64,000 nucleotides of DNA from Parazoarcus communis (GCF_003111645.1 NZ_CP022187.1:3968001-4032000), one strand, 5' to 3'; positions 43,767-53,879 are shown, counted from the stretch's first letter. Notes: generated by a model not told the origin, from the sequence alone. Numbers and translations are program-made.

Positions 43767-45128
43767 TCAGCTGGACTTGACTTCGCCACGGTCGGCGAGT
43801 TTGTGCTCAAGGTAATGAATACTGGTGCCGCCTTCGACGAAACGGGCATCGAGCATCAGTTCCTGGTGCAGCGCGATATTGGTCTTGATGCCGCCGACCG
43901 CCATCTCCGACAGCGCGATGCGCATGCGGCGAATCGCCTGCTCGCGGGTGTCGCCGTACGAGATCAGCTTGCCGATCATCGAGTCGTAATGCGGAGGAAC
44001 GGTGTAGCCGTTGTAGACATGCGAATCAACGCGGATGCCGGGGCCGCCGGGGGTGTGCCAGTTCGTGATCTTGCCCGGCGAGGGGGTGAACTTGAACGGG
44101 TCTTCGGCGTTGATGCGGCATTCGATCGAGTGGCCGCGGAACTCGATGTCACGCTGACGGAACCAGAGTTTCTCGCCGGCAGCGACACGGATCTGGGCCT
44201 GAACGATATCCACGCCGGTAATCATCTCGGTGACCGGATGCTCGACCTGGACGCGGGTGTTCATCTCGATGAAGTAGAACTCACCGTTCTCGTACAGGAA
44301 CTCGAAGGTGCCGGCGCCGCGGTAGCCGATCTTGCGGCAGGCTTCGGCGCAGCGCTCGCCGATCTTGGCGATCAGCTTGCGATCGATGCCTGGTGCCGGT
44401 GCCTCTTCGATCACCTTCTGGTGACGGCGCTGCATCGAGCAGTCGCGCTCACCCAGGTAGACCGCATTGCCGTGCTGGTCGGCCATGATCTGGATTTCCA
44501 CATGGCGCGGGTTCTCGAGGAACTTTTCCATGTAGACCACCGGGTTGCTGAACGCAGCCTGGGCTTCGGCGCGCGTCGTCGTGACCGCGTTGAGCAGTGC
44601 TGCCTCGGTATGCACGACGCGCATGCCGCGACCGCCGCCGCCGCCCGCAGCCTTGATGATGACCGGGTAGCCGACCGCACGGCCGATCTTGACGATTTCC
44701 TTGGGGTCTTCCGGCAGCGCGCCGTCGGAGCCGGGAACACAGGGCACGCCAGCGACCTTCATCGCATCCTTGGCCGAAACCTTGTCACCCATCAGGCGGA
44801 TGGTCTCGGGGCGCGGGCCGATGAAGACAAAGCCGGACTGCTCGACGCGTTCGGCAAAGTCAGCGTTCTCGGACAGGAAGCCATAACCGGGGTGGATGGC
44901 TTCGGAGTCGGTCACTTCCGCTGCGGAGATGATGGCCGGCACGTTGAGGTAGCTCAGGCCGGACGGTGCGGGGCCGATGCAGACCGATTCGTCCGCCAGC
45001 TTCACGTACTTGGCTTCGGTGTCGGCCTCGGAGTGCACGGCGACGGTCTTGACGCCGAGTTCGCGGCAGGCGCGCAGCACCCGCAGTGCGATCTCGCCGC
45101 GGTTCGCGATCAGGATCTTTTCGAACAT
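43767..45128 (-). CDS. accC: Acetyl-CoA carboxylase biotin carboxylase subunit
   Basis: 453 aa ATP-grasp enzyme, full length. Opens [20 protein letters not shown], contains the glycine-rich [13 protein letters not shown] loop, the [14 protein letters not shown] segment and the C-terminal domain. It carboxylates biotin on AccB in the first step of malonyl-CoA formation. It follows accB by 5 bases. A malonyl-CoA decarboxylase that would reverse the pathway is encoded 11 kb away. Confidence 0.98.
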   Translation of the reverse strand: MFEKILIANRGEIALRVLRACRELGVKTVAVHSEADTEAKYVKLADESVCIGPAPSGLSYLNVPAIISAAEVTDSEAIHPGYGFLSENADFAERVEQSGFVFIGPRPETIRLMGDKVSAKDAMKVAGVPCVPGSDGALPEDPKEIVKIGRAVGYPVIIKAAGGGGGRGMRVVHTEAALLNAVTTTRAEAQAAFSNPVVYMEKFLENPRHVEIQIMADQHGNAVYLGERDCSMQRRHQKVIEEAPAPGIDRKLIAKIGERCAEACRKIGYRGAGTFEFLYENGEFYFIEMNTRVQVEHPVTEMITGVDIVQAQIRVAAGEKLWFRQRDIEFRGHSIECRINAEDPFKFTPSPGKITNWHTPGGPGIRVDSHVYNGYTVPPHYDSMIGKLISYGDTREQAIRRMRIALSEMAVGGIKTNIALHQELMLDARFVEGGTSIHYLEHKLADRGEVKSS

Positions 45129-45133
45129 GGCGT

Positions 45134-45583
45134 TCAGCCGATCACGAACAGGGGCTGGCCGTATTCGACCGGCTGGCCGTTCTCGACCAGCACCGCCTTG
45201 ACGGTGCCGCTCACTTCACACTCGATCTCGTTCATCAGCTTCATCGCTTCGATGATGCACAGACGGTCACCTTCGTTGATGCTCTGACCGACCTCGGCCA
45301 GGGGCTTGGCGCCGGGTGCCGAAGCGCGGTAGAAGGTGCCGACCATCGGCGACTTGATCACGTGGCCATCGGGCAGGGCGTCTGCGTCTGGTTCGCTTGC
45401 AACCGCGACGGCCACTGGGGCTGCGGCTGCGGCTTGGGCGGGCGCCTGCATGTAGGCAACCTGAGGGGCAGCTGCGAGGTGCTTGGCGATACGCACCTTT
45501 TCCTCGCCCTCGGTGACTTCGAGTTCCGAAATGCCCGATTCCTGGACGAGGTCGATCAGTTTCTTGAGCTTGCGCAGATCCAT
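45134..45583 (-). CDS. accB: Biotin carboxyl carrier protein AccB
   Basis: 149 aa from [10 protein letters not shown], with GGAG 6 bases upstream of the ATG. A helical N-terminus is joined by an Ala/Pro linker (about 47-70) to the biotinyl domain; the biotin-accepting Lys115 sits in [11 protein letters not shown]. Part of the aroQ-accB-accC-prmA run. The longer upstream open frame is only an extension without a ribosome site. Confidence 0.97.
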   Translation of the reverse strand: MDLRKLKKLIDLVQESGISELEVTEGEEKVRIAKHLAAAPQVAYMQAPAQAAAAAPVAVAVASEPDADALPDGHVIKSPMVGTFYRASAPGAKPLAEVGQSINEGDRLCIIEAMKLMNEIECEVSGTVKAVLVENGQPVEYGQPLFVIG

Positions 45584-45635
45584 GCTGTTCTCCGTACGTA
45601 ACGACGCCGCGGCTGGCGGTCGCCGTCGTGGATGG

Positions 45636-46133
45636 CTAGTTGTTGTGTTCCCGCAGACGGGTGAGTGCGAATTCGAGTGCGGCGAGATAGCCGTAGGCGC
45701 CCAGACCGCAGACGACTCCGACTGCCCGGTCCGAAAAATACGAGTGCTGACGGAACGGTTCGCGAGCGTGGACGTTGGACAGGTGAACTTCCACGTACGG
45801 AATCTGTACCGCAGCCAGTGCGTCGCGCAGTGCGACACTGGTGTGGGTGTAAGCGGCCGGGTTGATGATGATGAAGGCGACGCCTTCGCTTGCCGCAGCC
45901 TGCACCCGATCGATCAGCTGGCCTTCGTGGTTGCTCTGGAAGGATTCGAGCAATACGCTGTCCGCACGAGCGCGCGACTCCATGGCAGCATGGATGTCGG
46001 ATAGTGTGGTTTTGCCGTAGATATCGGGTTCGCGACTGCCGAGCAGGTTCAGATTCGGGCCATGAAGGACCAGTATTCGAGCTTGCGGCGGCGGGGGCGA
46101 TTCGGCTTGTTGGCTGCGTTTTGAGCGCGTCAT
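45636..46133 (-). CDS. aroQ: Type II 3-dehydroquinate dehydratase
   Basis: 165 aa. It has a 17-residue N-terminal extension and then [20 protein letters not shown], the type II signature with the catalytic Arg and Tyr. [11 protein letters not shown] and [15 protein letters not shown] complete the active site. Shikimate pathway step 3. It lies 53 bases upstream of accB; this aroQ-accBC order is widespread in proteobacteria. Confidence 0.96.
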   Translation of the reverse strand: MTRSKRSQQAESPPPPQARILVLHGPNLNLLGSREPDIYGKTTLSDIHAAMESRARADSVLLESFQSNHEGQLIDRVQAAASEGVAFIIINPAAYTHTSVALRDALAAVQIPYVEVHLSNVHAREPFRQHSYFSDRAVGVVCGLGAYGYLAALEFALTRLREHNN

Positions 46134-46187
46134 GGCGGCAAGTTTGCCGTAATTGACGACAACTTGTCCAGTACGGTCTGCTCTGGA

Positions 46188-46745
46188 TCAGGACTTGTCG
46201 TCGATCAGCGGGCGAATTTTGCGCTCGAGTTCGTCCTGATTCAAGGTCCCGACCTTGACATGGCGCGCGACGCCCTGACGGTCGATGATCACCGTGAATG
46301 GCAAGCCCTGTGCTGCATTGCCGAATCCCGGGCCCAGTGCGAGCACATCTGCCGATGCGATCAGCAGCGGGTAGGGCACATCAAATTCGGCCTTGAAGGC
46401 CTTTACCTTGTCGAGCGAGTCGATACTGAGCCCGACGAACTGCACCGGCGCATCACCGAAGCTGCGACTGGCTGCGGAGAAGTCCGGGATCTCGCGGCGG
46501 CAGGGTGGGCACCAGGTTGCCCAGAAGTTGGCCACGATGACCTTGCCCCGCCATTGCGCCAGCGGCTGCATGTGACCCTCGGTGTCCGGGAGCGCCAGCG
46601 CCAGCAGTGCTTCGGTGGTGCCTGCCGATGCAGTGGATGTGGTGGAGGATCCGGCCGAGTCGCCGATCTGGCTCGTGAAGTAGCCGGCGATGCCGGCAAT
46701 GCCTGCGACTGCAGCGATCAGGCCGTACTGGAGGTATCGGTTCAT
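46188..46745 (-). CDS. TlpA/ResA-type membrane-anchored thiol-disulfide protein
   Basis: 185 aa. An uncleaved signal anchor (about 7-27) tethers a periplasmic thioredoxin fold (about 45-185) with active site WCPPC and the cis-Pro region GLPFTVII. TlpA-like proteins reduce disulfides, often in cytochrome c or copper-site assembly; no ccm genes are in view. It starts 4 bases after the neighbouring hypothetical gene. Confidence 0.9.
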   Translation of the reverse strand: MNRYLQYGLIAAVAGIAGIAGYFTSQIGDSAGSSTTSTASAGTTEALLALALPDTEGHMQPLAQWRGKVIVANFWATWCPPCRREIPDFSAASRSFGDAPVQFVGLSIDSLDKVKAFKAEFDVPYPLLIASADVLALGPGFGNAAQGLPFTVIIDRQGVARHVKVGTLNQDELERKIRPLIDDKS

Positions 46746-46749
46746 GAGC

Positions 46750-47352
46750 TCATTCCGCGGCTGCGGCGTTGTTCAGGAGGGCTTCGACCTGCGCCAGCCG
46801 GGCGCGTTCCTGATGCGGGCGGCGGCCGTTGCGTTCGGCGCCGGCGCCGTAAATGGACAGCCTGACCGGGACGTCGTCCCAGTCGAGACTGAGGACGACT
46901 TCGGGTGCGCCGGGCGCGGGGCGCCTCGGTTCCCGGTGCTCGTAGGCCAGGTCCTGGTTGAGGAAGAAGATCTCCACTTCCTTCGCGCTCTCCGGGTAGA
47001 GCTCGATCTCCAGTTCGGAGTAGCGGCCCGCAGTGCCGTCGAGGGCGCCACCGGTCAGGTAGGGGCGGAAATCGGCCAGCAACTGCATGATTTCCACCGC
47101 TGCCGAGCGCATGGCTTCGAGTCGTTCGGCCTGCTCGTCGTCCTGGTACAGCGCCTGCCAGACTCGCAGTTCGGCCTCGATCTCGGCGTTGTTCGGAAGC
47201 GACTCGGAAACGCTTGCGCCGAGTTGCTTGGCGGCCTTGCGCTTGGCGAAGCCGTAGTCGCTGATCCCGTCCTCGGCCATCATGCGGGCGGCCAGTGCGG
47301 CGATTTCTCGGCGAAGGGTGCCGATTTTCGGGAAGTTGGCGTTTGCTGGCAT
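46750..47352 (-). CDS. Conserved hypothetical cytoplasmic protein
   Basis: 200 aa from MPANANFPKI. No signal peptide or TM helix. The N-terminus is helical and basic (IAALAARMMAEDGISDYGFAKRKAAKQLG), the C-terminal half beta-rich and acidic (YSELEIELYPESAKEVEIFFLNQDLAYEH). The order resembles small nucleotidyltransferase-adjacent proteins of betaproteobacteria, but I do not recognise a catalytic motif. It is divergent from mpl across 88 bases and followed by the TlpA-like gene. Confidence 0.75.
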   Translation of the reverse strand: MPANANFPKIGTLRREIAALAARMMAEDGISDYGFAKRKAAKQLGASVSESLPNNAEIEAELRVWQALYQDDEQAERLEAMRSAAVEIMQLLADFRPYLTGGALDGTAGRYSELEIELYPESAKEVEIFFLNQDLAYEHREPRRPAPGAPEVVLSLDWDDVPVRLSIYGAGAERNGRRPHQERARLAQVEALLNNAAAAE

Positions 47353-47440
47353 GGATGCTGTGGGCTCGGTGCCATCGGGTAGAATGCGGCCCATTCTACA
47401 CGGGCGGGTTTCATTCGTTTCGCGCTCTTCCGGAGTCTTC

Positions 47441-48790
47441 ATGCATATCCATATTCTCGGCATCTGCGGCACCTTCATGGGCGGGGTGGCGCTGCTTGCC
47501 CGTGCCGCCGGTCATCGGGTCACCGGTTGCGATGCCAACGTCTATCCGCCGATGAGCACTCAGCTCGAAGAGCAGGGCATTGAACTCACCGAGGGCTTTG
47601 ATCCGGCGCAACTCGCGCTCGAACCTGACGTGTTCGTGGTCGGTAACGCCATTTCGCGCGGCAATCCGCTGCTTGAGGCGATTCTCGATCGTGGCCTGCC
47701 CTATGTGTCGGGGCCGCAGTGGCTGGCGGAGCATGTGCTCGCGGGGCGCTGGGTGCTCGGTGTGGCGGGCACGCATGGGAAGACGACCACGACCTCGCTG
47801 CTGGCATGGATCCTCGAGGATGCCGGGCTCAATCCCGGCTTTCTGGTCGGCGGCGTGCCGCAGAACTTCGGGCTGTCCGCGCGGCTGACCGAATCGCCCT
47901 TCTTCGTGATCGAGGCCGACGAATACGACACCGCTTTCTGCGACAAGCGTTCCAAGTTTGTGCACTACCGCCCGCGGACCGCGATTCTCAACAATCTCGA
48001 ATTCGATCACGCCGACATCTTCGCCGATCTGCCTGCGATCGAAACGCAGTTTCATCACCTGGTCCGCACGCTGCCGGCGAGTGGCCGGATCATTGCCAAT
48101 GGCGCTGAGGCGGCACTGCACAGGGTGATCGAGCGTGGTTGCTGGTCGGAACTCGAGTGGTTCAATACCGCAGAGGGCTGGTCTGCGGGTGTCGGCGCGT
48201 CCGACGCCGAGGCAGTGTTCTCGCTGGCAGGGCGTGAGCTCGGGCGGGTTGAACTGCCTCTGGCGGGCAGTCACAACCGCGACAACGCCCTCGCGGCCAT
48301 TGCCGCAGCCCGTCATGTCGGGGTGACGCCGGCGCAGTCAATCGCCAGTCTGGCGAAGTTTGCGGGCATCAAGCGCCGGCTGGAGGTTCGGGGCGTGGTG
48401 GAAGGCGTCACCGTGTATGACGACTTTGCACATCATCCGACGGCGATCGCACTGACCGTCGAAGGCCTGCGGCGGCGTCACCCCGAAGGGCGCATTCTCG
48501 CCGTTCTTGAGCCGCGCTCGAACACGATGAAGCTGGGGGTGATGAAGGATCAGTTGCCGCGCAGCCTGGCGCATGCAGACCGTGTGTTCTGCTATACCCG
48601 TGGTCTGGGCTGGGATGCCGCTGGCGCCCTGGCGCCGCTGGGAGCAGTGGCGGCCTGCCATGACGATCTGGATGCGCTGGTGGCCGATGTGGTGCGCGCA
48701 GTACAGCCCGGTGACCACGTGCTGGTCATGAGCAACGGCGGATTTGGCGGTGTGCACCAGAAGCTGCTCACGGCGCTTGTGCGCGCCTGA
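47441..48790 (+). CDS. mpl: UDP-N-acetylmuramate:L-Ala-gamma-D-Glu-meso-DAP ligase Mpl
   Basis: 449 aa Mur-ligase. The start MHIHILGICG has GGAG at the right distance; the open frame upstream is antisense to the hypothetical gene. The N-terminal domain has GICGTFMGGVALLAR; the ATP loop is GTHGKTTTTSLLAW and the central EADEYDTAFCDKRSKFVHYRP is typical of Mpl rather than MurC. It reattaches the recycled tripeptide to UDP-MurNAc in peptidoglycan recycling. Confidence 0.95.
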   Translation: MHIHILGICGTFMGGVALLARAAGHRVTGCDANVYPPMSTQLEEQGIELTEGFDPAQLALEPDVFVVGNAISRGNPLLEAILDRGLPYVSGPQWLAEHVLAGRWVLGVAGTHGKTTTTSLLAWILEDAGLNPGFLVGGVPQNFGLSARLTESPFFVIEADEYDTAFCDKRSKFVHYRPRTAILNNLEFDHADIFADLPAIETQFHHLVRTLPASGRIIANGAEAALHRVIERGCWSELEWFNTAEGWSAGVGASDAEAVFSLAGRELGRVELPLAGSHNRDNALAAIAAARHVGVTPAQSIASLAKFAGIKRRLEVRGVVEGVTVYDDFAHHPTAIALTVEGLRRRHPEGRILAVLEPRSNTMKLGVMKDQLPRSLAHADRVFCYTRGLGWDAAGALAPLGAVAACHDDLDALVADVVRAVQPGDHVLVMSNGGFGGVHQKLLTALVRA

Positions 48791-48802
48791 GGTGCGCGGG
48801 CG

Positions 48803-48831
48803 GCTGGACGACTCCGGCGGAGGCGTCCAGC
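48803..48831. terminator. Bidirectional hairpin between convergent mpl and dolP
   Basis: GCTGGACG (48803-48810) pairs perfectly with CGTCCAGC (48824-48831). After one A/G mismatch, CTCC pairs with GGAG around a GGC loop. It fills the gap between two convergent stop codons (mpl ends at 48790, dolP at 48845). T-tracts are absent on either side, so efficiency is uncertain, but stem quality and position fit a shared terminator. Confidence 0.6.
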
Positions 48832-48844
48832 GCGCGGCGGATGT

Positions 48845-49482
48845 TTACTGTTTCGACTTGCTGCCGGCGGGCGCGTCCAGGCGACGTGCCTCGTCGTCGC
48901 TGATGTAGTCGAACACCCGCACGACCTTGCGCACGCCCTGGCTGGTGCTTGCGATGGCGCTGGCCGCGTCGGCCTCGGCGCGCGTCACCAGTCCCATCAG
49001 GAAGACGACGTTGGCCTCGGTGACGACCTTCACGTGGTTGGCGGAGAAATGCTGGCCATCCACGAAACGGGCCTTGACGTTGGAGGTGATCAGGCTGTCG
49101 TTGGCGCGAGCGCTCATTGACGACGCCGGGCCGATCGCGAGCTCGTTGATGATCCCGCGCACGTTCTCCACGCCGGCGATGATGCGCTCGGCTTCCGCGC
49201 GTACGGTTTCGTTCTGCACCTCACCGGTGAGCAGTACGTTGCGGTTGTAGGACGTGACATTGATGTGGTTGATGGTGCCGAACTGCTCGCGCAGGCGGCT
49301 GGCTGCCTTCCACTCGATGCCTTCGTCTTCTACGTAGACGCCGGAGCTGCGACGGTCGGCGATCATCATGGCGCCGGCGCCGACGCCGGTGGCCACGACC
49401 GGGAAGCAGCCTTGCAGCAAGGGCAGGGTGCCGGCGGCGCAAAGGCCGAGAAGCAGTTTGCGGCGGGTATGGGATGGGGTCA

Positions 49483-49483
<1 letters not shown>
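48845..49483 (-). CDS. dolP: Dual BON-domain outer-membrane lipoprotein DolP (YraP)
   Basis: 212 aa. The lipobox PLLQGC gives a lipidated Cys at about residue 26. Two BON domains follow: REQFGTINHINVTSYNRNVLLTGEV..ENVRGIINEL and VKARFVDGQHFSANHVKVVTEANVVFLMGLV. DolP binds phospholipid at the outer membrane and supports envelope integrity. The start overlaps the diaA stop by one base. The cluster rsmI/yraN/diaA/dolP matches E. coli, without lpoA. Confidence 0.92.
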
Positions 49484-50178
<695 letters not shown>

Positions 50179-50204
50179 TTACATGGGCTTACCGGAGGTT
50201 GCGA

Positions 50205-50618
50205 TCAGTCTGCGTCGAACGCAGCCCTGATCCAGTTGAGGTGGTTTGCGTCGGGGGCATCGAACAGGATGGCGTCGAAGCGGCACGGGCGCTTGGCGTG
50301 GCCGCGGCCGTCGCCGCTCAGCCACCAGCGCGCGGCATGCACGACGCGCCTTTGCTTCTCTGCGGTGATGCTCGCTGCAGCGCCGCCGAAGCGTGAATTG
50401 CCGCGCAGGCGCACTTCGACGAAGACAAGTGTGCCGTGCTCGAGCCCGATCAGGTCGACCTCGCCGCCGCGGCAGCGCACGTTGCGCGCGAGGATCTGCA
50501 GGCCGTTGCGCTCGAGGTGCGCTGCTGCGAGATCTTCGGCAATTTTCCCGCGCGCTTGCGCCGGAGTCGCCCGCGCGCCGACAATCGATGTCCTGCCCCC
50601 TTCTGCTGACTTCTTCAT
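50205..50618 (-). CDS. yraN: UPF0102 family protein YraN
   Basis: 137 aa. The nuclease-like (Holliday-resolvase fold) core is [22 protein letters not shown] then [22 protein letters not shown], with the E-x-D and E-x-K/R type acidic residues. Biochemical function is not settled. Its ATG shares the four bases CATG (50616-50619) with the oppositely oriented rsmI ATG. Confidence 0.88.
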   Translation of the reverse strand: MKKSAEGGRTSIVGARATPAQARGKIAEDLAAAHLERNGLQILARNVRCRGGEVDLIGLEHGTLVFVEVRLRGNSRFGGAAASITAEKQRRVVHAARWWLSGDGRGHAKRPCRFDAILFDAPDANHLNWIRAAFDAD

Positions 50619-51483
50619 GACCGACTCTTCTGCAAGGCTCCTTTCCAGGACGCCGTCATTATATGTAGTGGCGACGCCGCTGGGAAATCTGGGTGACATA
50701 TCCGCGCGGGCTCAGGGAATCCTGGCTGCGGTCGATGTCATTGCGGCCGAAGATACCCGCCATAGCCAGCGCTTGATGGAGGCGTGCGGCGTTCGTACCC
50801 GGCTGGTTGCCCTGCATCAGCACAACGAGCAGCGCGCGGCCGGGCAACTGGTGGAGTGGCTGGCGGCCGGGCAGCATGTGGCGCTCATCACCGATGCGGG
50901 CACGCCTGCGGTGTCGGACCCGGGGGCGAAGGCAGTGGCCCGGGTGCGGGAGGCAGGGTATCCGGTGGTGCCGGTTCCCGGTGCCTGTGCCGCGATCGCG
51001 GCGCTGTCGGTGTCCGGGTTTGCGGAGGGCGGTTTTCGCTTCGTCGGATTCCTGTCACCCAAGTCCGGCGCCCGTCGTGCATCGCTGGCGGCGCTGGTGG
51101 AGGATCGCGACGCCCTGGTGTTCTACGAGGCGCCCCATCGGGTGCTTGAGTGCGTCACCGACATGGCCGCAGTGTTCGGGCCTGCACGCGAGATTCTGGT
51201 GGCGCGCGAGATGACGAAGCTGCACGAGGAGATCGTGCGCATGCCGCTGGGCGAGGCCGTCGCCTGGTTCGAAGCGGACAGCAACCGGGTGCGCGGCGAG
51301 TTCGTGCTGGTGGTCGATGGCGCGCCTGAGCAGGAAGGCCTGGGGGTGGAGGCCGAGCGCGTGCTCGACCTGCTGCTTGGCGAATTGCCGGTAAAGACGG
51401 CCGCGCGGATCGCGGCCGAGATCACCGGGGCACCCAAGAATGCGCTTTATGCGCGGGCGCTGGCACTCAAGGACGCCGACTGA
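50617..51483 (+). CDS. rsmI: 16S rRNA 2'-O-ribose C1402 methyltransferase RsmI
   Basis: 288 aa. Tetrapyrrole-methylase fold with [42 protein letters not shown] and [10 protein letters not shown]; the C-terminal domain ends LYARALALK. It methylates C1402 in the ribosomal P site. It begins at the ATG that interlocks with the yraN start, so its translation signals lie inside yraN; no clear ribosome site is visible. Confidence 0.95.
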   Translation: MTDSSARLLSRTPSLYVVATPLGNLGDISARAQGILAAVDVIAAEDTRHSQRLMEACGVRTRLVALHQHNEQRAAGQLVEWLAAGQHVALITDAGTPAVSDPGAKAVARVREAGYPVVPVPGACAAIAALSVSGFAEGGFRFVGFLSPKSGARRASLAALVEDRDALVFYEAPHRVLECVTDMAAVFGPAREILVAREMTKLHEEIVRMPLGEAVAWFEADSNRVRGEFVLVVDGAPEQEGLGVEAERVLDLLLGELPVKTAARIAAEITGAPKNALYARALALKDAD

Positions 51484-51496
51484 GGCTCTGCCCGCT

Positions 51497-51502
51497 TATA
51501 AT
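51497..51502 (+). promoter_or_regulatory. Possible -10 element of pyrC
   Basis: A perfect TATAAT lies 28 bases before the pyrC ATG and just after the rsmI stop. No convincing -35 hexamer is visible 16-18 bases upstream. Confidence 0.45.
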
Positions 51503-51529
51503 CCTCACAAACGATCACAGAGCGAAGCG

Positions 51530-52567
51530 ATGCACACGATTACCCTGACCCGCCCGGATGACTGGCATCTGCATGTCCGCGACGGCGATGCGCTTGCCAC
51601 CGTTGTGCCCCACACTGCGCAACGCTTCGGCCGCGCCCTGATCATGCCGAACCTGCGTCCTCCGGTCACCACGACGGAACAGGCGCTGGCCTATCGCGAT
51701 CGGATCCTCGCGGCCGTGCCGCAGGGCGTGCGTTTCGAGCCTCTGATGAGCCTGTATCTCACGGACAACATGCCGCCTGACGAGATCGACAGGGCCAAGG
51801 CCAGTGGTGCGATCGTGGCAGCGAAGCTCTATCCCGCGGGGGCGACCACCAATTCCGATGCAGGTGTGACCTCGGTCGACAAGATCTATCCCGTGCTCGA
51901 GCGCATGGAAGCGTGCGGCATGGTGCTGTGCGTGCATGGCGAGGTGACCGCCGGCGATGTCGACGTCTTCGATCGCGAACGTGTCTTCATCGAGCGCGTG
52001 CTGTCGCCGGTGGTGCGGCGTTTCCCCGGGCTGAAGGTGGTGTTCGAGCACATCACGACAGCCGAGGCCGCGCAGTTCGTGCGTGCGGCCGGGGCGCACG
52101 TCGGCGCGACAGTGACCGCACATCACCTGTTGCTCAACCGGAATGCCATCTTTGCCGGCGGCATCCGTCCGCATCACTACTGCCTTCCGGTGCTCAAGCG
52201 CGAAACGCATCGTCAGGCGCTCGTCGAAGCGGTGGCTTCGGGCAATCCGCGCTTCTTCCTCGGCACCGACTCCGCACCCCATGCGCGCAGCGCCAAGGAG
52301 TCTGCATGTGGGTGCGCTGGCTGTTACACCGCCCATGCGGGCATCGAACTGTATGCGGAAGTCTTTGAGGCTGCCGGAGCGCTCGACCGGCTTGAGGCCT
52401 TCGCGAGTCTGAACGGACCTGCGTTCTACGGCCTCAAGCCGAACCCCGAGCGCATCACGCTGCAGCGTGAGACCTGGCAGGTGCCTGAGTCCTACGGCTA
52501 TCTCGGTGCGGATCCTCTGGTTCCGCTGCGCGCGGGAGAGTCCGTGGCGTGGAAGCTGGTGCCCTGA
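51530..52567 (+). CDS. pyrC: Dihydroorotase PyrC
   Basis: 345 aa, homodimeric E. coli-type (class II) dihydroorotase. Metal ligands: [10 protein letters not shown] (two His), the carboxylated Lys in [17 protein letters not shown], His in VHGEVT and EHITT, and the catalytic Asp in LGTDSAPH. Pyrimidine biosynthesis step 3. The start is the ATG of [11 protein letters not shown]; the upstream open frame overlaps rsmI. Confidence 0.97.
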   Translation: MHTITLTRPDDWHLHVRDGDALATVVPHTAQRFGRALIMPNLRPPVTTTEQALAYRDRILAAVPQGVRFEPLMSLYLTDNMPPDEIDRAKASGAIVAAKLYPAGATTNSDAGVTSVDKIYPVLERMEACGMVLCVHGEVTAGDVDVFDRERVFIERVLSPVVRRFPGLKVVFEHITTAEAAQFVRAAGAHVGATVTAHHLLLNRNAIFAGGIRPHHYCLPVLKRETHRQALVEAVASGNPRFFLGTDSAPHARSAKESACGCAGCYTAHAGIELYAEVFEAAGALDRLEAFASLNGPAFYGLKPNPERITLQRETWQVPESYGYLGADPLVPLRAGESVAWKLVP

Positions 52568-52581
52568 GGAGGTCTGGCCCG

Positions 52582-53022
52582 ATGTCCTTCCCACGTCTGC
52601 GCTGTGTTGCCCTGCTTGCCTTGGCTCCGTTGCTGGCGGCTTGCGAGAACAGTGCCGTTGCCTATTCGATCGAAGGCAAGGAGCACGCGCTGACCCTGCT
52701 GCGCGAGCAGCCCTATTTCTGGAGTGACGAGGTCACGCAATACATCGTTGCGGCGCGTCTGCCGCAATGCCAGAAGAAGGTGCGCATTCATCCCGGCCGA
52801 ACGGCGATGACCGATATCGAAGTCTTCGACGCGGGTTACCAGATGTGGGCGCTGCATCAGGGTGCCCGCTGGTATCTGGCCAGTACGGAAACATGTCAGG
52901 TGCAGGACTGGGACAACGCCGGCGATGCGCCGCCGGGCGCGCTTGTGGGACGCTTCCGCCTCAGGGATGGTGTGTCGGCATTCGAGGCCGCGCCCACAGT
53001 CGCGCCCGCTGCGGGCGGGTGA
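52582..53022 (+). CDS. Putative lipoprotein of unknown function
   Basis: 146 aa from MSFPRLRCVA, with AGGAGG about 10 bases upstream. The lipobox APLLAAC places the lipidated Cys at about residue 20. The mature part has SIEGKEHALTLLREQPYFWSDEV, then ARLPQCQKK and TETCQVQDW; two further Cys may pair. I recognise no domain. It follows pyrC by 14 bases and precedes rnpB. Confidence 0.75.
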   Translation: MSFPRLRCVALLALAPLLAACENSAVAYSIEGKEHALTLLREQPYFWSDEVTQYIVAARLPQCQKKVRIHPGRTAMTDIEVFDAGYQMWALHQGARWYLASTETCQVQDWDNAGDAPPGALVGRFRLRDGVSAFEAAPTVAPAAGG

Positions 53023-53132
53023 GGCTGCTGCGGAGTTGCGGCTTTCGCGGTGAGTGTCTGACGCTGGCCCGTGCGCCGGATCTGCCGCACAGCTTGTTTT
53101 GCCGATGGCACGCCCGGGGCGGGGTGTTCACG

Positions 53133-53138
53133 TATAAT
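53133..53138 (+). promoter_or_regulatory. Probable -10 element of rnpB
   Basis: TATAAT starts 12 bases before the predicted 5' end of the RNase P RNA, the right distance for a -10 box. The -35 region is GC-rich and not recognisable. Confidence 0.55.
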
Positions 53139-53144
53139 CCGCCC

Positions 53145-53526
53145 GGGAAGTTCGCCAGGCAGTCGCTGTGCACCTCAGGGTGCGTGGAGGAAAGTCCGGG
53201 CCCCGCAGAGCAGGATGCCGGCTAACGGCCGGGCGTCGTGAGGCGACGGAAAGTGCAACAGAGAGCAGACCGCCGATGGCTTTCGCAAGAAAGATCAGGT
53301 AAGGGTGAAAGGGTGGGGTAAGAGCCCACCGCAGGACTGGCAACAGGACTGGCACGGTAAACCCCATCCGGGGCAAGGCCAAATAGGGGAGTAATGGCGT
53401 GGCTCGCGTCGCTCCCGGGTAGGCTGCTAGAGCTTCACGGTAACGTGTCGCCCAGAGGAATGACTGCCCGATGGTCCGGTTTGCGCTGGATCGTTCGACA
53501 GAACCCGGCTTATCGGCGAACTTCCC
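53145..53526 (+). ncRNA. rnpB: RNase P RNA, bacterial class A
   Basis: The ends are set by helix P1: GGGAAGTTCGCC (53145-53156) pairs with GGCGAACTTCCC (53515-53526), giving about 382 nt. The universal core is present: GGAGGAAAGTCCGGGC near the 5' side, the AGAGCAG region, GGTAAACCCC in the middle, and ACAGAACCCGGCTTAT before P1 closes. It is the catalytic RNA that trims tRNA 5' leaders. Its place between the rsmI-pyrC region and mraZ is typical for betaproteobacteria. Confidence 0.97.
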
Positions 53527-53583
53527 AATTTCGTTTCATTCCGAGTTCAGCGGCTGCTGCACATCAGCGCCGAAGTGGCGACA

Positions 53584-53607
53584 TGCCGTCATCCGGCAGT
53601 CATTTTT
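53584..53607 (+). terminator. Probable intrinsic terminator of rnpB
   Basis: TGCCG (53584-53588) pairs with CGGCA (53594-53598) around a TCATC loop, followed by GTCA and five T (53603-53607). The stem is short but GC-rich and the T-run is on the correct strand, 58 bases after the mature 3' end, implying 3' trimming. Confidence 0.55.
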
Positions 53608-53781
53608 CGTCCGCGTCCTGCGGAATTTCCCACTTCGCCCCACCCCGGTCAGACCCACTTTCGCTGTTCATGCGCTCTTGCATGAAGCTGCGCTATTTGC
53701 CTTGATTTAACAGGGATTATTCGAGCTTGCCCGCTTTGACTTAAGTCATTGTGTAGCAAAGAGTTTCCCTCTTTCGTCGGC

Positions 53782-53808
53782 TTGACCGGGTTGTGCCTTT
53801 ACTCTACA
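53782..53808 (+). promoter_or_regulatory. Candidate sigma-70 promoter of mraZ/dcw
   Basis: TTGACC (53782-53787) and TCTACA (53803-53808) are 15 bases apart, a little short. Another TTGACT lies about 50 bases upstream. The -10 abuts the first MraZ repeat, so MraZ bound downstream would hinder initiation. Confidence 0.4.
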
Positions 53809-53839
53809 GTGGGGATAAGTGGAGAAAAGTGGGGTGGAG
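53809..53839 (+). promoter_or_regulatory. MraZ-binding repeats (operator of the dcw operon)
   Basis: Three direct repeats occur at an exact 10-base period: GTGGGG (53809-53814), GTGGAG (53819-53824) and GTGGGG (53829-53834), with AT-rich 4-base spacers. A further GTGGAG overlaps at 53834-53839. This is the known MraZ repeat pattern (TGGGN spaced by five bases) and lies 41-71 bases before mraZ, supporting autoregulation of the whole cluster. Confidence 0.85.
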
Positions 53840-53879
53840 TGTCATTTTGATGCTTCGCCCGAACCGTTCAGGGGGCGCG

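Larger units (their letters stand above)
53527..53879. other. 353-base non-coding interval: rnpB trailer and dcw promoter region
   Basis: No gene is supported here. It holds the probable rnpB terminator (53584-53607), a second hairpin with arms TTCATGC (53667-53673) and GCATGAA (53680-53686), an AT-richer stretch (about 53690-53800) and the MraZ operator repeats. Candidate sigma-70 elements are described separately. Confidence 0.6.

Noticed and set aside
43752-45287. A 511-codon plus-strand frame opposite accC
   Set aside because: Antisense of a highly conserved gene; composition is His/Asp/Leu-rich shadow without motif.
53394-53710. Short open frames over rnpB and its trailer
   Set aside because: The region is explained by the RNase P RNA fold and a terminator; the frames have no ribosome site.
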